Shown: positions 10,800 to 21,049, counted from the first letter of the stretch. The stretch is DNA of 64,000 bases from Symbiodinium natans (GCA_905221605.1 CAJNDS010000668.1:1666814-1730813); one strand, 5' to 3'. The notes: a model not told the origin generated them from the letters alone. Numbers and translations are program-made.

Positions 10800-11446
10800 G
10801 GACGGCACTTAGCTTACGACTACGATGTCCTTGGGAGTTGGAGGTTCAAAAGTGTGGCAACCGCGACTCGGGATCGTGAAGCGGATAGCCTTTCATGATT
10901 CGTGCACGCCGCCAGTCCAACGCGTTCCCTGCCGTGTGTACCTCGACACGAGAGTGTTGCTTTCAAGGTCGAATGGAAGCAGAATGGAGTGTCGATGAGG
11001 CATCCTCCTCAAGCATGACTAGCTGCCAGTGGAAGTGGTGTGGTCTGTCATTGTCAAGTCCATAAAGTGTTGCTTGAGCCTAGGCTTCCTGCAAATTTGC
11101 GTGGGTTTGTGGAGCCTCTGCTGCGTCGCGTGACAGTGTGACAAGGAGCCGTTTGCTCTTACGGCGACACTGGACGATGGGCTCCTTTGCGATTCCTGTG
11201 ATCGGCGCTTTCTTGAGCCGTCTGGAAGCCAGGCTGGTTGGCCCACAGCACATGTTTTTGGTAAGACGCACTCTCGCGCGCCCTGCGTTCCTCGGGGTTT
11301 GGGGGGGGGAAGGGGGGGCCTTGGGAACGTCCATTCTTGCTAGCGTCCATGTCTGTCGGCATCCATCTCGCGCTGTGGTTTCATTCAGCACCCACTTTAT
11401 GTGCAGGGGTTTCCCATGACAATGTCAAGCACAGTTCCGAAGTAGC
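10800..11446. other. No recognised gene
   Basis: Short competing open frames only. A G-rich run (two G tracts flanking AA) is at about 11303-11318. Confidence 0.3.
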
Positions 11447-11580
11447 TTGAACCCTAAATCCTGAACTCTTGACCCTGAACCCTGAACCCTTAGCCTTCAC
11501 CCTAAGCCCTCAACCCTTGCCACTGAACTCTTAACCCTCAACCCAAAACCCTTAACCCTACATCCTGCATCCTCTGCCCT
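11447..11580 (-). repeat. Degenerate telomere-like tract (CCCTAAA/CCCTGAA variants)
   Basis: Many imperfect copies of ACCCTAAA, ACCCTGAAC, ACTCTTGACC and ACCCTTA follow one another. The dinoflagellate telomere repeat is the plant type TTTAGGG (established), so this is probably a decayed interstitial telomeric sequence. Confidence 0.6.
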
Positions 11581-11730
11581 TTTCAGTTCCTGCTAACTGT
11601 TGGCATTCCGCCTGGTGCCGACGTCTTCAGCAAATGCCCACTGACCCTGAAACCGAAGAGACGGCAGCCAAAAGGTTGCAGCTTTCGGGTGTTGGCCTTT
11701 TCTTTTAGGGTCTTTGCTTTGGTTACGAAT

Positions 11731-11885
11731 TCTGAGGTTTGGGGCCCGTGCAAGCCCCAAGAAGTACCCTGAAAAACACTGAGGTTTAGGGGCCCGGCAC
11801 ATGCAAGCCCCAAGAAGTACCCTGAAAAATACTGAGGTTTGGGGCCCGACCCATGCAAGCGCCAAGAAATACCCTGAAAAATAAG
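11731..11885. repeat. About 60-bp direct repeat, 3 copies
   Basis: Three diverged copies of a unit running GAGGTTTGGGGCCC ... AAGCCCCAAGAAGTACC CTGAAAAA. The copy length varies slightly because of small indels. Confidence 0.8.
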
Positions 11886-12242
11886 CGTAAAAAGTACTGT
11901 ACACAAATTTTGTGTTTTCGTGACTTTGGAAAGTAGGCTCCCGCCGGCGCGAAACACTCAAAATCGATAAACTGCGCCCTCCCGTCGAGGAATCTGTGCT
12001 GTTTCTTCCTGGCTCCCAAAACCGGATTGAGTCCAACACCTAGGTTTTTTGCACATTTGACCTTGAGCAAGCCCCAATGCATGCCAAAAAGCGCAGGGCA
12101 CACCAGAATGCGTGTTGCCATGTTTTTGTATTCTGCCGAGCGACAGTGGCAATACCGCAAGTGAATCTCGGTTGCTCAATACACAGAGCTGCCCTGTGTG
12201 GTTTCAATATGACAAGTACCCGTCTTGATATTGTGAAGATAA

Positions 12243-12284
12243 TTAAATATAAATATGAATATGAATATAAATATAAATAGAATT
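12243..12284. repeat. A+T-rich AAATAT/GAATAT simple repeat
   Basis: A short ATAAATATAAATATGAAT-type tract at the left edge of the tandem-repeat block. The same kind of tract recurs at 15.9-16.2 kb on the other edge of the block. Confidence 0.8.
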
Positions 12285-12329
12285 AAAGGACCGGATCACC
12301 CCACATGCAAAGTTTTCCATTCAGAAAGA

Positions 12330-12950
12330 GTGTTTTCAAGCGCCCAGATATCCGTTACCATGCTATTTGCGGTGTTTTTCAAGCGCCCAGATGTCCGTTA
12401 CCATGCTATTTGCGGTGTTTTCAAGCGCCCAGATGTCCGTTACCATGCTACTTGCGGTGTTTTCGAGCGCCCAGACGTCCGTCAGAGTGTTTTCAAGCGC
12501 CCAGATGTCCATTACCATGCTATTTGCGGTGTTTTTCAAGCGCCCAGATGTCCGTTACCATGCTATTTGCGGTGTTTTTCAAGCGCCCAGATGTCCGTTA
12601 CCATGCTATTTGCGGTGTTTTCAAGCGCCCAGATGTCCGTTACCATGCTACTTGCGGTGTTTTCGAGCGCCCAGACGTCCGTCACCGTGCTATTTGCGGT
12701 GTTTTCAAGCGCCCAGATGTCTGTTACCATGCTATTTGCGGTGTTTTTCAAACGCCCAGATGTCCGTTGCCATGCTATTTGCGGTGTTTTCAAGCGCCCA
12801 CATGTCCGTTACCGTGATATTTGCAGTGTTTTCATGCGCCCAGATGTCCGTTACCATGCTATTTTGTCCGTTACCATGCTATTTGCGGTGTTTTCATGCG
12901 CCCAGATGTCCGTTACCATGCTATGTGCGGTGTCTTCAAACGCCCAGGGC
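12330..12950 (-). repeat. 42-43-bp tandem array, about 15 copies (locus 1 of the 42-bp family)
   Basis: Head-to-tail units of 42 or 43 bp: GTGTTTTCAAGCGCCCAG followed by ATGTCCGTTACCATGC and TATTTGCG. The extra T in the T-run accounts for the 43-bp copies. Read on the minus strand the unit starts CGCAAATAGCATGG, which matches the start of the 42-bp units at 19.75-20.05 kb and 29.8-30.2 kb. The period of 42 keeps frames open, so long frames across this array are not evidence of a gene. Confidence 0.9.
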
Positions 12951-13090
12951 GTCCGCGGCGTACTACGTCTGTACTACAAAAAGTCAACTTTCCAGCCACA
13001 GAAGCTCCGCGTGTCCGCGGCGTACTATGTTTGTACTAGAAAAGTCGACTTTCCAGCCACGGAAGCTCCGGATGTTCCCAGCGTACTACT
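12950..13090 (-). repeat. About 60-bp repeat units, 2 to 3 copies (locus 1)
   Basis: Units contain CGTCCGCGGCGTACTACG, then GTACTACAAAAAGTC and CTTTCCAGCCACAGAAGC. The reverse complement of this unit makes up the arrays at 19.33-19.75 kb and 29.69-29.79 kb. It abuts the 42-bp array directly on its left. Confidence 0.9.
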
Positions 13091-13099
13091 TGGAGGGTC

Positions 13100-15545
13100 G
13101 GTGCAGAGCGCGCGCGCGCGGCAAGGATCCAGGGCCCCCAAGTACCGCGCCTGCCAGCACAAACGACGCCTGTGTCGCGCCTGCCAACGTTTGGCGAGCC
13201 CCCCAGCGCGCGCGCGGCAAAGGTCCAGGGCCCCTGAGTACCGCGCCTGCCAGCACAAACGACGCCTGTGTCGCGCCTGCCAGCGTTTGGCGAGCCCCCC
13301 AGCGCGCGCTCGGCAAAGGTCCAGGGCCGCTAAGTACCGCGCCTGCCAGCACAACAAACGACGCCTGTGTCGCGCCTGCCAGCGTTTGGCGAGCCCCCCA
13401 GCGCGCGCTCGGCAAGGGTCCAGGGCCTCCAAGTACCGCGCCTGTCAGCACAAACGACGCCTGTGTCGCGCCTGCCAGCATTTGGCGAGCCCCCCAGCGC
13501 GCGCTCGGCAAGGGTCCAGGGCCTCCAAGTACCGCGCCTGTCAGCACAAACGACGCATGTATCGCGCCTGCCAGCGTTTGGCGAGCCCCCCAGCGCGCGC
13601 GCGGCAAAGGTCCAGGGCCTCTAAGTACCGCGCCTGCCAGCACAAACGACGCATGTGTCGCGCCTGCCAGCGTTTGGCGAGCCCCCCAGCGCGCGCTCGG
13701 CAAGGGTCCAGGGCCTCTAAGTACCGCGCCTGCCAGCACAAACGACGCCTGTGTCGCGCCTGCCAACGTTTCGCGAGCCTCCCAGCGCGCGCGCGGCAAG
13801 GGTCCAGGGCCTCTAAGTACCGCGCCTGCCAGCACAAACGACGCCTGTGTCGCGCCTGCCAGCGTTTGGCGAGCCCCCCAGCGCGCGCTCGGCAAAGGTC
13901 CAGGGCCGCTAAGTACCGCGCCTGCCAGCACAACAAACGACGCCTGTGTCGCGCCTGCCACCGTTTGGCGAGCCCCCCAGCGCGCGCGCGCGGCAAAGGT
14001 CCAGGGGCCCTAAGTACCGCGCCTGCCAGCACAAACGACGCCTGTGTCGCGCCTGCCAGCGTTTGGCGAGCCCCCCAGCGCGCGCTCGGCAAGGGTCCAG
14101 GGCCTCCAAGTACCGCGCCTGTCAGCGCAAACGACGCATGTGTCCCGCCTGCCAGCGTTTGGCGAGCCCCCCAGCACGCGCTCGGCAAGGGTCCAGGGCC
14201 TCCAAGTACCGCGCCTGTCAGCACAAACGACGCATGTATCGCGCCTGCCAGCGTTTGGCGAGCCCACCAGCGCGCGCGCGGCAAAGGTCCAGGGCCTCTA
14301 AGTACCGCGCCTGCCAGCACAAACGACGCATGTGTCGCGCCTGCCAGCGTTTGGCGAGCCCCCCAGCGCGCGCTCGGCAAGGGTCCAGGGCCCCTAAGGA
14401 CCGCGGCTGCCAGCACAAACGACGCCTGTGTCGCGCCTGCCAACGTTTCGCGAGCCCCCCAGCGCGCGCGCGGCAAGGGTCCAGGGCCCCTAAGTACCGC
14501 GCCTGCCAGCACAAACGACGCCTGTGTCGCGCCTGCCAACGTTTGGCGAGCCCCCCAGCGCGCGCGCGGCAAAGGTCCAGGGCCTCTAAGTACCGCGCCT
14601 GCCAGCACAAACGACGCCTGTGTCGCGCCTGCCAGCGTTTGGCGAGCCCCCAGCGCGCGCGCGGCAAAGGTCCAGGGCCTCTAAGTACCGCGCCTGCCAG
14701 CACAAACGACGCATGTGTCGCGCCTGCCAACGTTTCGCGAGCCCCCCAGCGCGCGCGCGGCAAGGGTCCAGGGCCTCTAAGTACCGCGCCTGCCAGCACA
14801 AACGACGCATGTGTCGCGCCTGCCAGCGTTTCGCGATCCCCCCAGCGCGCGCGCGGCAAGGGTCCAGGGCCCCTAAGTACCGCGCCTGCCAGCACAAACG
14901 ACGCCTGTGTCGCGCCTGCCAACGTTTCGCGAGCCCCCCAGCGCGCGCGCGGCAAAGGTCCAGGGCCCCTATAAGTACCGCGCCTGCCAGCGCAAACGAC
15001 GCCTGTGTCGCGCCTGCCAACGTTTGGCGAGCCCCCCAGCGCGCGCGCGGCAAAGGTCCAGGGCCTCTAAGTACCGCGCCTGCCAGCACAAACGACGCCT
15101 GTGTCGCGCCTGCCAACGTTTCGCGAGCCCCCCAGCGCGCGCGCGGCAAGGGTCCAGGGCCCCTAAGTACCGCGCCTGCCAGCACAAAGGACGCATGTGT
15201 CGCGCCTGCCAACGTTTCGCGAGCCCCCCAGCGCGCGCGCGGCAAAGGTCCAGGGGCCCTAAGTACCGCGCCTGCCAGCACAAACGACGCCTGTGTCGCG
15301 CCTGCCAGCGTTTGGCGAGCCCCCCAGCGCGCGCGCGGCAAGAGTCCAGGGCCCCTAAGTACCGCGCTTGCCAGCACAAACGACGCATGTGTCGCGCCTG
15401 CCAGCGTTTGGCGAGCCCCCCAGCGCGCGCGCGGCAAGAGTCCAGGGCCCCTAAGCAACGCGCCTGCCAGCAGAAACGACGCCTGTGTCGCGCCTGCCAA
15501 CGTTTCCCTCGCCCCCGCGGCAAAGGTCCGGGGCCCCTAAGTACC
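13100..15545. repeat. 96-bp GC-rich tandem array, about 25 copies
   Basis: Unit starts GTACCGCGCCTGCCAGCAC, contains AACGACGCCTGTGTCGCGCC, TGCCAACGTTTGGCGAGCC and a (GC)n core, and ends GGTCCAGGGCCCCTAA. Starts at 13142 and 13238 are exactly 96 bp apart. Small variations (3-bp insert ACA in some copies, 2-bp GC changes, point changes) mark subfamilies. Because 96 is a multiple of three and the unit lacks stops in several frames, open frames of hundreds of codons occur on both strands; these read as Cys/Arg-rich or Ala/Pro-rich 32-residue repeats. I see no independent sign that any is translated. Confidence 0.95.
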
Positions 15546-15547
15546 GC

Positions 15548-15778
15548 GGTGCGCGATCGTGATGTGACGTCATGTGCGTGATGGTACGTCATGTGCGTGA
15601 TTTGATTTGATGCGTGACACCGCGTCATGTCCGTGATGTGATGCGTGATGGTACGTCATGTGCGTGATGGTACGTCATGTGCGTGATGTGATTTGATGCG
15701 TGACACCGCGTTGATGCGTGACACCGCGTCATGTGCGTGATGTGATGCGTGATGTGCGTGATCGTGATGTGATGCATG
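15548..15778. repeat. GTGATG / TACGTCATGTGCGTGATG repeat tract
   Basis: Irregular tandem copies of GTGATGTGATGCGTGATG and GGTACGTCATGTGCGTGA, continuous with the end of the 96-bp array. Confidence 0.85.
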
Positions 15779-15783
15779 CGACA

Positions 15784-15886
15784 TGAGGAGGACGGGCAGG
15801 AAGAGGAAGAGGAGGACGGGGAGGAGGAGGAGGGAGGAGGAGGGAGGAGGAGGAGAAGGAGGAGGGAGGAGGAGGAGGCGGGACAG
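15784..15886 (+). repeat. GGA-rich polypurine microsatellite
   Basis: Nearly pure purine AGG/GGA triplets on the plus strand, a candidate triplex-forming tract. Confidence 0.9.
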
Positions 15887-15916
15887 CCCCAAAAGTAAGA
15901 ACCCCACACAAAGATG

Positions 15917-16107
15917 TGGGGAAATAGAAATAGAAACAGAAATATAAATATAAATATAAAAATAAATATAAATCTAAATATAAATTTAAATATAAATATG
16001 AATATGAATATGAATATGAATATGAATATGCATATAAATATAAATATAAATATAAATATAAATATAAATATAAATATAAATATAAATATAAATATAAATA
16101 TAAATAA

Positions 16108-16155
<48 letters not shown>

Positions 16156-16212
16156 ATACATATATATATATATATGCGTATGCATGAATGTATGTACGTA
16201 TGTATGTATGTT
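15917..16212. repeat. (TAAATA)n, (TA)n and GTATGTAT simple repeats
   Basis: A long ATAAAT hexanucleotide tract grading through ATGAATATGAAT into alternating TA (about 16120-16150 and 16160-16175), then TATGTATG. It ends in a T-run at 16211-16219. Confidence 0.95.
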
Positions 16213-16219
16213 TTTTTTT

Positions 16220-17302
16220 GCAATCCTCTCACCTCTCCCCTACCCCCTCACACGGTGGGGCGTGGAGTTAGGCCCGAGGACCCAGGATCACAAATCTACC
16301 TGGAAATAGGTTACAGTTCTGATTCCATTTTTCAGGCAGATGGTATCTCCGAGCACGCCGATCCCGCTGATCCAGCGCTGCCAGCTACAATTGAGGAGGC
16401 CCTATACTGATGCACATTTCGATTCAACTGGTGTTCCAAGCGAACCTTGTGTTGAACAAGTGCCCACTGGAACCCAGAACTGAAGCAAACCAAAGCCCCC
16501 AAAACCTGCCTAAAACCACCCTACTAGAAGCACTCGAAACCTGAAGTCGAGGTTCATGATCAGGCTTCTGGATCAAGGGCTGCTGTTGTGTTTTTTCCCA
16601 AGTGCTCTTGATCCGCACCTGGGAGCACCGACGGTGCTGATGGCATTTTGCATGCCCAGGTGTTTTGAATGGTGACCTCAATGGTGTAATGTTGAAACGG
16701 ATGATGCTGGTGCTGATGATATGTGCTCCTGTGCGCCGCCGTCGTTGACTCACAGAGCCAAAGAACGACATCGCGTTCTCCTTGTCTCTGAGTCGGCTCA
16801 GCTGTGTACAAGAGCACTGTTCCGGTTTGCCACGACATCGGCAGCAGCATCGGCGGCAGCATCGGCAGCAGCATCGCCAGCAGCATCGCCAGCAGCAGTA
16901 GCTGCAGCAACCATGTAGGGTCTTCAAGCCCTTGAGTGCCTGCCAGCGCACGTAAAAAGTTCACAGGCGCATGATGCCTTCGGGGTTTCCGCTAACCTTC
17001 AAGAAGGTTTCACATCGCTGCATGTTTTGCGGCGTCCGATGCCCTATATGGCCAACGACGACCGCCAAAGAATGGGACACTGGAGGTCAACATCCGGGCT
17101 GTGTGTAACTGACAGGAAGGGCTATATGGGGGGGAGTTTGGGAGGGGGGGGCGGGGCGGGGGTGGGGTGATGACTTCACTTCCAGCTGTGAAAAGGTTCG
17201 TGATTCAGGATTTCGGGAGTTCTCATGCTTCTCTGAGCTGCACTAGCCCAGACCGAAGTTTGGCCCAGCCAGGAGCCAGAGACCCTACCGGACTGCGGGC
17301 CT
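16220..17302. other. No recognised gene; GCAGCATCG repeat
   Basis: Competing short frames only. A GCAGCATCGGCAGCAGCATC-type trinucleotide-rich tract lies at about 16838-16905. G-rich runs are at 17128-17168. Confidence 0.35.
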
Positions 17303-17620
17303 TTGTGGCATAGAGAGCAAGCTGGACCTGGCCGACCAGAAGCCGAGCTTGCGAGACTTACGTCGCAAATCCAACGATTGCGCCCCATCGCGTCATCATG
17401 TTGTATCATGTCATCGTCGCTTCATCGAGATTTTTTCAGTTCGGGTCGGGTCGAAGAGGAGGAGTCTTACGACAACAGGTACTCAGGTGTGGTCAGAGAC
17501 CTGGACGCTGGTGCTCGTGCAGTTTGGGATGAGCTGTATGCACTCTTCCAGGACATCCCGGCACTGCAGCTTCACATGCTTCAGAAATCGTCACTAGCAA
17601 AGAGATTGCAAGATTTGTAG
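17303..17620 (+). CDS. Uncharacterised open frame (105 codons), possible exon
   Basis: The C-terminal half is a coherent amphipathic sequence (RDLDAGARAVWDELYALF, then QDIPALQLHMLQKSSLA) and looks like genuine coding sequence. The N-terminal half is less certain. No family is recognised. Confidence 0.3.
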   Translation: MWHREQAGPGRPEAELARLTSQIQRLRPIASSCCIMSSSLHRDFFSSGRVEEEESYDNRYSGVVRDLDAGARAVWDELYALFQDIPALQLHMLQKSSLAKRLQDL

Positions 17621-18200
17621 CCGCTCTTGTTCACCTGCGTGTTGATGAGCTGCAAAACAAGATAGATTGGCATGACTTGCTTCCCTCCATTCAGCTGACA
17701 CTCCACCACCATCCAGTCAGGCCAGTAGTAGGAGCGTAATGCCAAGAACCGAAATCCAAAAATCAAGCTCTGTGCACGCTAGCCAAGGTGCTATTTTTCC
17801 AAATGTGCAGAAAAGTGCGAAGCTCATGCCGCCCCTGTCTTTCAGTTCATCAGACTTGAATTGTCTGCCCGCCTTCAAGGCGTAAACGTCTGCTTCAAGC
17901 ACTGGCCGCGATTCGATTCAAGCACAGCAAGCACAGTGATGCAATTTCGCGCGATTCAAACACTGTCGATTCAAGCGCCCGAGCGGCTCAAGCACTTTCG
18001 ATTCAAGCGCGAATCCTGATTCAACGGCTCACGCAGTGTTAATGAGATGAATCCCAGCGAATTCCGACTCACTGGCGATTTGGGCCCCCCGGCCACCTCA
18101 GCTAAACTGTCGACTTTAAAGGTTAGGATTTTCAGGGCTGAGGGTTTATGGCTCAGGGGTTGTAGGGTTTGAGGGGATTCTTACAAGTACGGCTTCAAGG
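17621..18200. other. Unassigned; short minus-strand frames and a TTCAAGC-rich tract
   Basis: Two overlapping minus-strand frames (17581-17766 and 17717-17902) have fairly protein-like sequence but no recognised motif. From 17870 to 18030 the motif GATTCAAGC/CGATTCAAG is scattered repeatedly. Confidence 0.3.
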
Positions 18201-18201
18201 G

Positions 18202-18262
18202 TTTTCCCGAAAGCATCGCGAAGGGTTCTTCCGTGCAGAGCCCTCTGACCCAACAACATAGA
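18202..18262. repeat. Left flank shared by both 14-bp arrays (copy 1)
   Basis: TTTCCCGAAAGCATCGCG AAGGGTTCTTCCGTGCAGAG CCCTCTGACC: the same roughly 60 bp, with a handful of differences, precedes the other 14-bp array at 29287-29350. Confidence 0.85.
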
Positions 18263-18598
18263 GTGAAGTACATAGAGTGAAGTGCGTAGCGTGAAGTGCA
18301 TAGAGTGAAGTGCATAGAGTGAAGTGCATAGCGTGAAGTGCATAGAGTGAAGTGCATAGAGTGAAGCGCATAGAGTGAAGTGCATAGAGTGAAGGGCATA
18401 GTGTGAAGCGCATAGAGTGACGTGCATAGAGTGAAGTGCATAGAGTGTGCACAGAGTGAAGTGCATAGAGTGAAGTGCATAGTGTGAAGTGCGTAGAGTC
18501 AATTGCATAGAGTGAAGTGCATAGAGTGAAGTGCATAGTGTGAAGTGCATAGAGTGAAGTGCATAGTGTGAAGTGCATAGAGTGAAGTGCATGAGTGA
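18258..18598. repeat. 14-bp tandem array (AGTGAAGTGCATAG), about 24 copies
   Basis: Copies of AGTGAAGTGCATAG with few substitutions. The minus strand reads as repeated Met-His-Phe-Thr-Leu-Cys-Thr-Ser, a frame artefact shared with the array at 29.35-29.68 kb. Confidence 0.95.
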
Positions 18599-18714
18599 AT
18601 AGACAAAGCTGATAGAAATTAATAGACATTAAGAGATTTACTACCCAGTCTTAGATTTTTTAACTTAAATCCTAATTAAAGTTACTCTTTCTGAGGCGGC
18701 CGGCTGGGTTGACA

Positions 18715-19325
18715 TCGCCAATCGGGATCGCAACCCTCTGCGGGTTTCGGCGTGGTCGTGGTGCTAAAACCGTCGTCTTTTTACGTTTCTTTGTGTCCGC
18801 GGACAACTCTCTGCGGGTTTCGGCGTGGTCGCAGTGCTATAAGACCATCGTGTTTTTACGTTTCTTTATGCGGACAACCCTCTGCGGGTTTCGGCGTGGT
18901 CGCGGTGCTAACACCGTCGTTTTTTTACGTTTCTTTGTGTCCGCGGACAACCCTCTGCGGGTTTCGGCGTGGTCGCAGTGCTAAAACCCTCGTTTGTTTA
19001 CGTTTCTTTCTGGCCGCGGACAATATATTAAAGCCGAAAAACAACGGTTTTAGCGCAGAGGGTATACCCTCTGCGCTAAAACCGTTGTTTTTCGGCTTTT
19101 TTTCCGTGTCCGCGTCAACCCTCTGCGGGTTTTGGCGTTGGCGCGGTGCCAAAACCGTCGTGTTTTTGCGTTTTTTGACATACAAACGTAACCCCTCTGC
19201 GGGTTTTCGCGTGGTCGCGGTGCCAAAACCGTCGTGTTTTTTGCGTTTCTTGACATACAAACGTAACCCCTCTGCGGGTGTTCGCATGGTCGCGTTGCTA
19301 AAACCGTAGTGTTTTTGCGTTTTTT
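18715..19325. repeat. About 72-bp tandem array around a palindrome
   Basis: Units run CTCTGCGGGTTTCGGCGTGG, TCGCGGTGCTAAAACCGTCG and TTTTTACGTTTCTTTGTGTC, then CGCGGACAAC. About four copies lie left of the palindrome and three, with a different tail (TTTTGACATACAAACGTAA), lie to its right. Confidence 0.9.
19030..19099. repeat. Perfect 70-bp palindrome (35-bp arms, no spacer)
   Basis: The left arm 19030-19064 (AAAGCCGAAAAACAACGG ... GAGGGTA) is the exact reverse complement of 19065-19099 (TACCCTC ... TTTTTCGGCTTT). I checked every base. The arm is related to the flanking 72-bp unit (CTCTGCG...CTAAAACCGT). Confidence 0.97.
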
Positions 19326-19745
19326 TTTCGACTTTTGTCGTACAGACGTAGTACGCCGGGGACTTCCGTGGCTGGAAAGTCGACTGTTGTAGTGCAAATG
19401 TAGTACGCCGGGGACGCCCGGAGCTACCGTGGCTGGAAAGTCGATTTTTGTAGTACAAATTTAGTACGCCGTGGACGCCCGGAGCTTCAGTGGCTGGAAA
19501 GTCGACTTTTGTAGCACAAACGTAGTACGCCGCGGACGCCCGGAGCTTCCGTGGCTGGAAAGTCGACTTTTTTGTAGTACACACGTAGTACGCCGCGGAC
19601 ACCCGGAGCTTCCGTGGCTGGAAAGTCGACTTGTGTAGTACAGACGTAGTACGCCGCGGATACCCGGAGCTTCCGTGGCTGGAAAGTCGACTTTTGTAGC
19701 ACAAACGTAGTACGCCGCGGACGCCCGGAGCTTCCGTGGCTGGAA
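19326..19745 (+). repeat. About 60-bp tandem array, about 7 copies (locus 2)
   Basis: Units contain GTAGTACGCCGCGGACGCCC, then GGAGCTTCCGTGGCTGGAAA and GTCGACTTTTGTAG. Same family as 12950-13090 (opposite orientation) and 29685-29790 (same orientation). Confidence 0.95.
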
Positions 19746-20055
19746 AAGCATCGCAAACACCATGGTCCCCGAATTCGCTGGTTCCAAAACCATCGCAAAT
19801 ACCATGGTCCCCGAGTTCGCTGGTTCCAAAACCATCGCAAATACCATCGTCCCCGAATTCGCTGGTTTCAAAACCATCGCAAATACCATGGTCCCCGAAT
19901 TCGCCGTCCCCGAATTCGCTGGTTCCAAAAACCATCGCGAAAACCACGGTCCCCGAATTCGCTGGTTCCAAAACCATCGCAAATACCATGGTCCCCGAAG
20001 TCGCTGGTTTCAACACCGTCGCAAATACCATGGTCCCCGAATTCCTGGGAAATAT
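19746..20055 (+). repeat. 42-bp tandem array, about 7 copies (locus 2)
   Basis: Unit of exactly 42 bp: ATCGCAAATACCATGGTCC, CCGAATTCGCTGG and TTCCAAAACC. It abuts the 60-bp array on its left. Reverse-complement CCATGG and GAATTC sites recur in each unit. Confidence 0.95.
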
Positions 20056-20418
20056 CGTAGGGCTGGAATGTGAATGCCATGCAGCGGACCGCGAAAAAAG
20101 TGATCTCGTTTTGGAGGGAAGGCAACCAGTCCTGCGCTCAGACTCGTCTCTCTGTGGGAAGTGATCAGCGGTTGCTGTCAAATGTAACATGTTTGGGCGA
20201 TGTCCGATCTGGATGTCATGGGGCGCGAAGACGTCAATGACGGGGAGAAGGCGTCCCGCACTGCGTGTATGTGCTCGTGTTCGTGCGCTGCGTGTCTGTT
20301 GTTTTACACTGTTGCTGCGTGTAGGTAGTGTTACGACGTCAAGAAACACGAGAAGGCATCCTGCGCTGTCTGTGTGTGCTGCATGCGTAGAACTGAATGC
20401 ACGCTTTGACATTTTGCT

Positions 20419-20922
20419 GTGTTGCTGCGGGAGTCGAAGAAGAAAGCGCTCGCCGACCTCCAGTGTCTTCGCCAGTGCTCCGCCCCGGGCGATCTTGTGG
20501 CCTGTGCTGCGAGTCTGAAGGCGCCCGCCTCTCCGCCCTGCAGCAGCAGGCAGTCCTTGACTCTTTGCGGGCTGAACGTGCAGTGTCCGTGGAGTCGGCT
20601 CCTCATGGCTGGTCGCAAGACGATGGAAGTGAGGAAGTACGCTTTGGGCAAGTACCGCTGCTTCTCCGCGGGCGAGCAGCTGTTTCTCATCGAGACTCTG
20701 GGCAGCGGCTCCACGCAGGGCGCCATGGTGGACATCGCGATGGCTCGCGCTCCATTGAAAGCGCAAGTGCTCGGCGTCATCGTTTTTGCGGGCAGCGTCG
20801 AGTTTGAGAATTACGACCACTTCGATGCTCATCGACCGGATACCCTGATCGAGCAGGGTAGCTTCTATGATTGGTGGACGTCGGAGACCAAGACACTGTC
20901 AGGTTGGCCACCAGTCTCTTGA
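20419..20922 (+). CDS. ASCH-domain protein (PUA-like fold), single exon
   Basis: Likely an ASCH-domain protein. These small PUA-related beta-barrel proteins are proposed to bind RNA or modified nucleotides and are frequent in dinoflagellate genomes. The hallmark is CPWSRLLMAGRKTMEVRKY (residues about 55-73), which matches the ASCH opening strand/helix with the G-R-K-T-x-E-x-R signature. It is followed by beta-rich sequence and GSFYDWW near the C-terminus. The frame is uninterrupted to the stop at 20920-20922. The true start is uncertain: the domain begins near 20575, and upstream residues could be UTR. Lack of introns in a genome where neighbours are heavily spliced suggests origin by retroposition, an inference. 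It sits between the 42-bp array and a dispersed 360-bp repeat. Confidence 0.6.
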   Translation: MLLRESKKKALADLQCLRQCSAPGDLVACAASLKAPASPPCSSRQSLTLCGLNVQCPWSRLLMAGRKTMEVRKYALGKYRCFSAGEQLFLIETLGSGSTQGAMVDIAMARAPLKAQVLGVIVFAGSVEFENYDHFDAHRPDTLIEQGSFYDWWTSETKTLSGWPPVS

Positions 20923-21049
20923 GGAGACGCCCTTGAAATTGAAGTGCTCGGGACATTTTTGAACTTCTTGTCCCGCGAATTTTAAAAGTCTTCAGGGCGC
21001 AAGCCCGGCGCTGCGCACTGCCTGCTGTCTTGCGAAAGGTTGGATATTT

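Noticed and set aside
12330-12950. Regular 42-bp repeats considered as a CRISPR-like array
   Set aside because: Units are head-to-tail without unique spacers, and the genome context is eukaryotic.
12255-14684. An 809-codon open frame on the plus strand, and similar 200-550 codon frames on both strands up to 15.6 kb
   Set aside because: They run through the 42-bp and 96-bp arrays, whose periods are multiples of three, and several frames are open at once. Repeat structure explains them without a gene.
20397-20807. Alternative plus-strand frame overlapping the ASCH gene (136 codons)
   Set aside because: Shadow of the ASCH frame; the conserved ASCH signature lies in the 20419-20922 frame.
18925-20832. 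A 635-codon minus-strand open frame
   Set aside because: It crosses the 72-bp, 60-bp and 42-bp arrays and the antisense of the ASCH gene. Different parts come from unrelated repeats.
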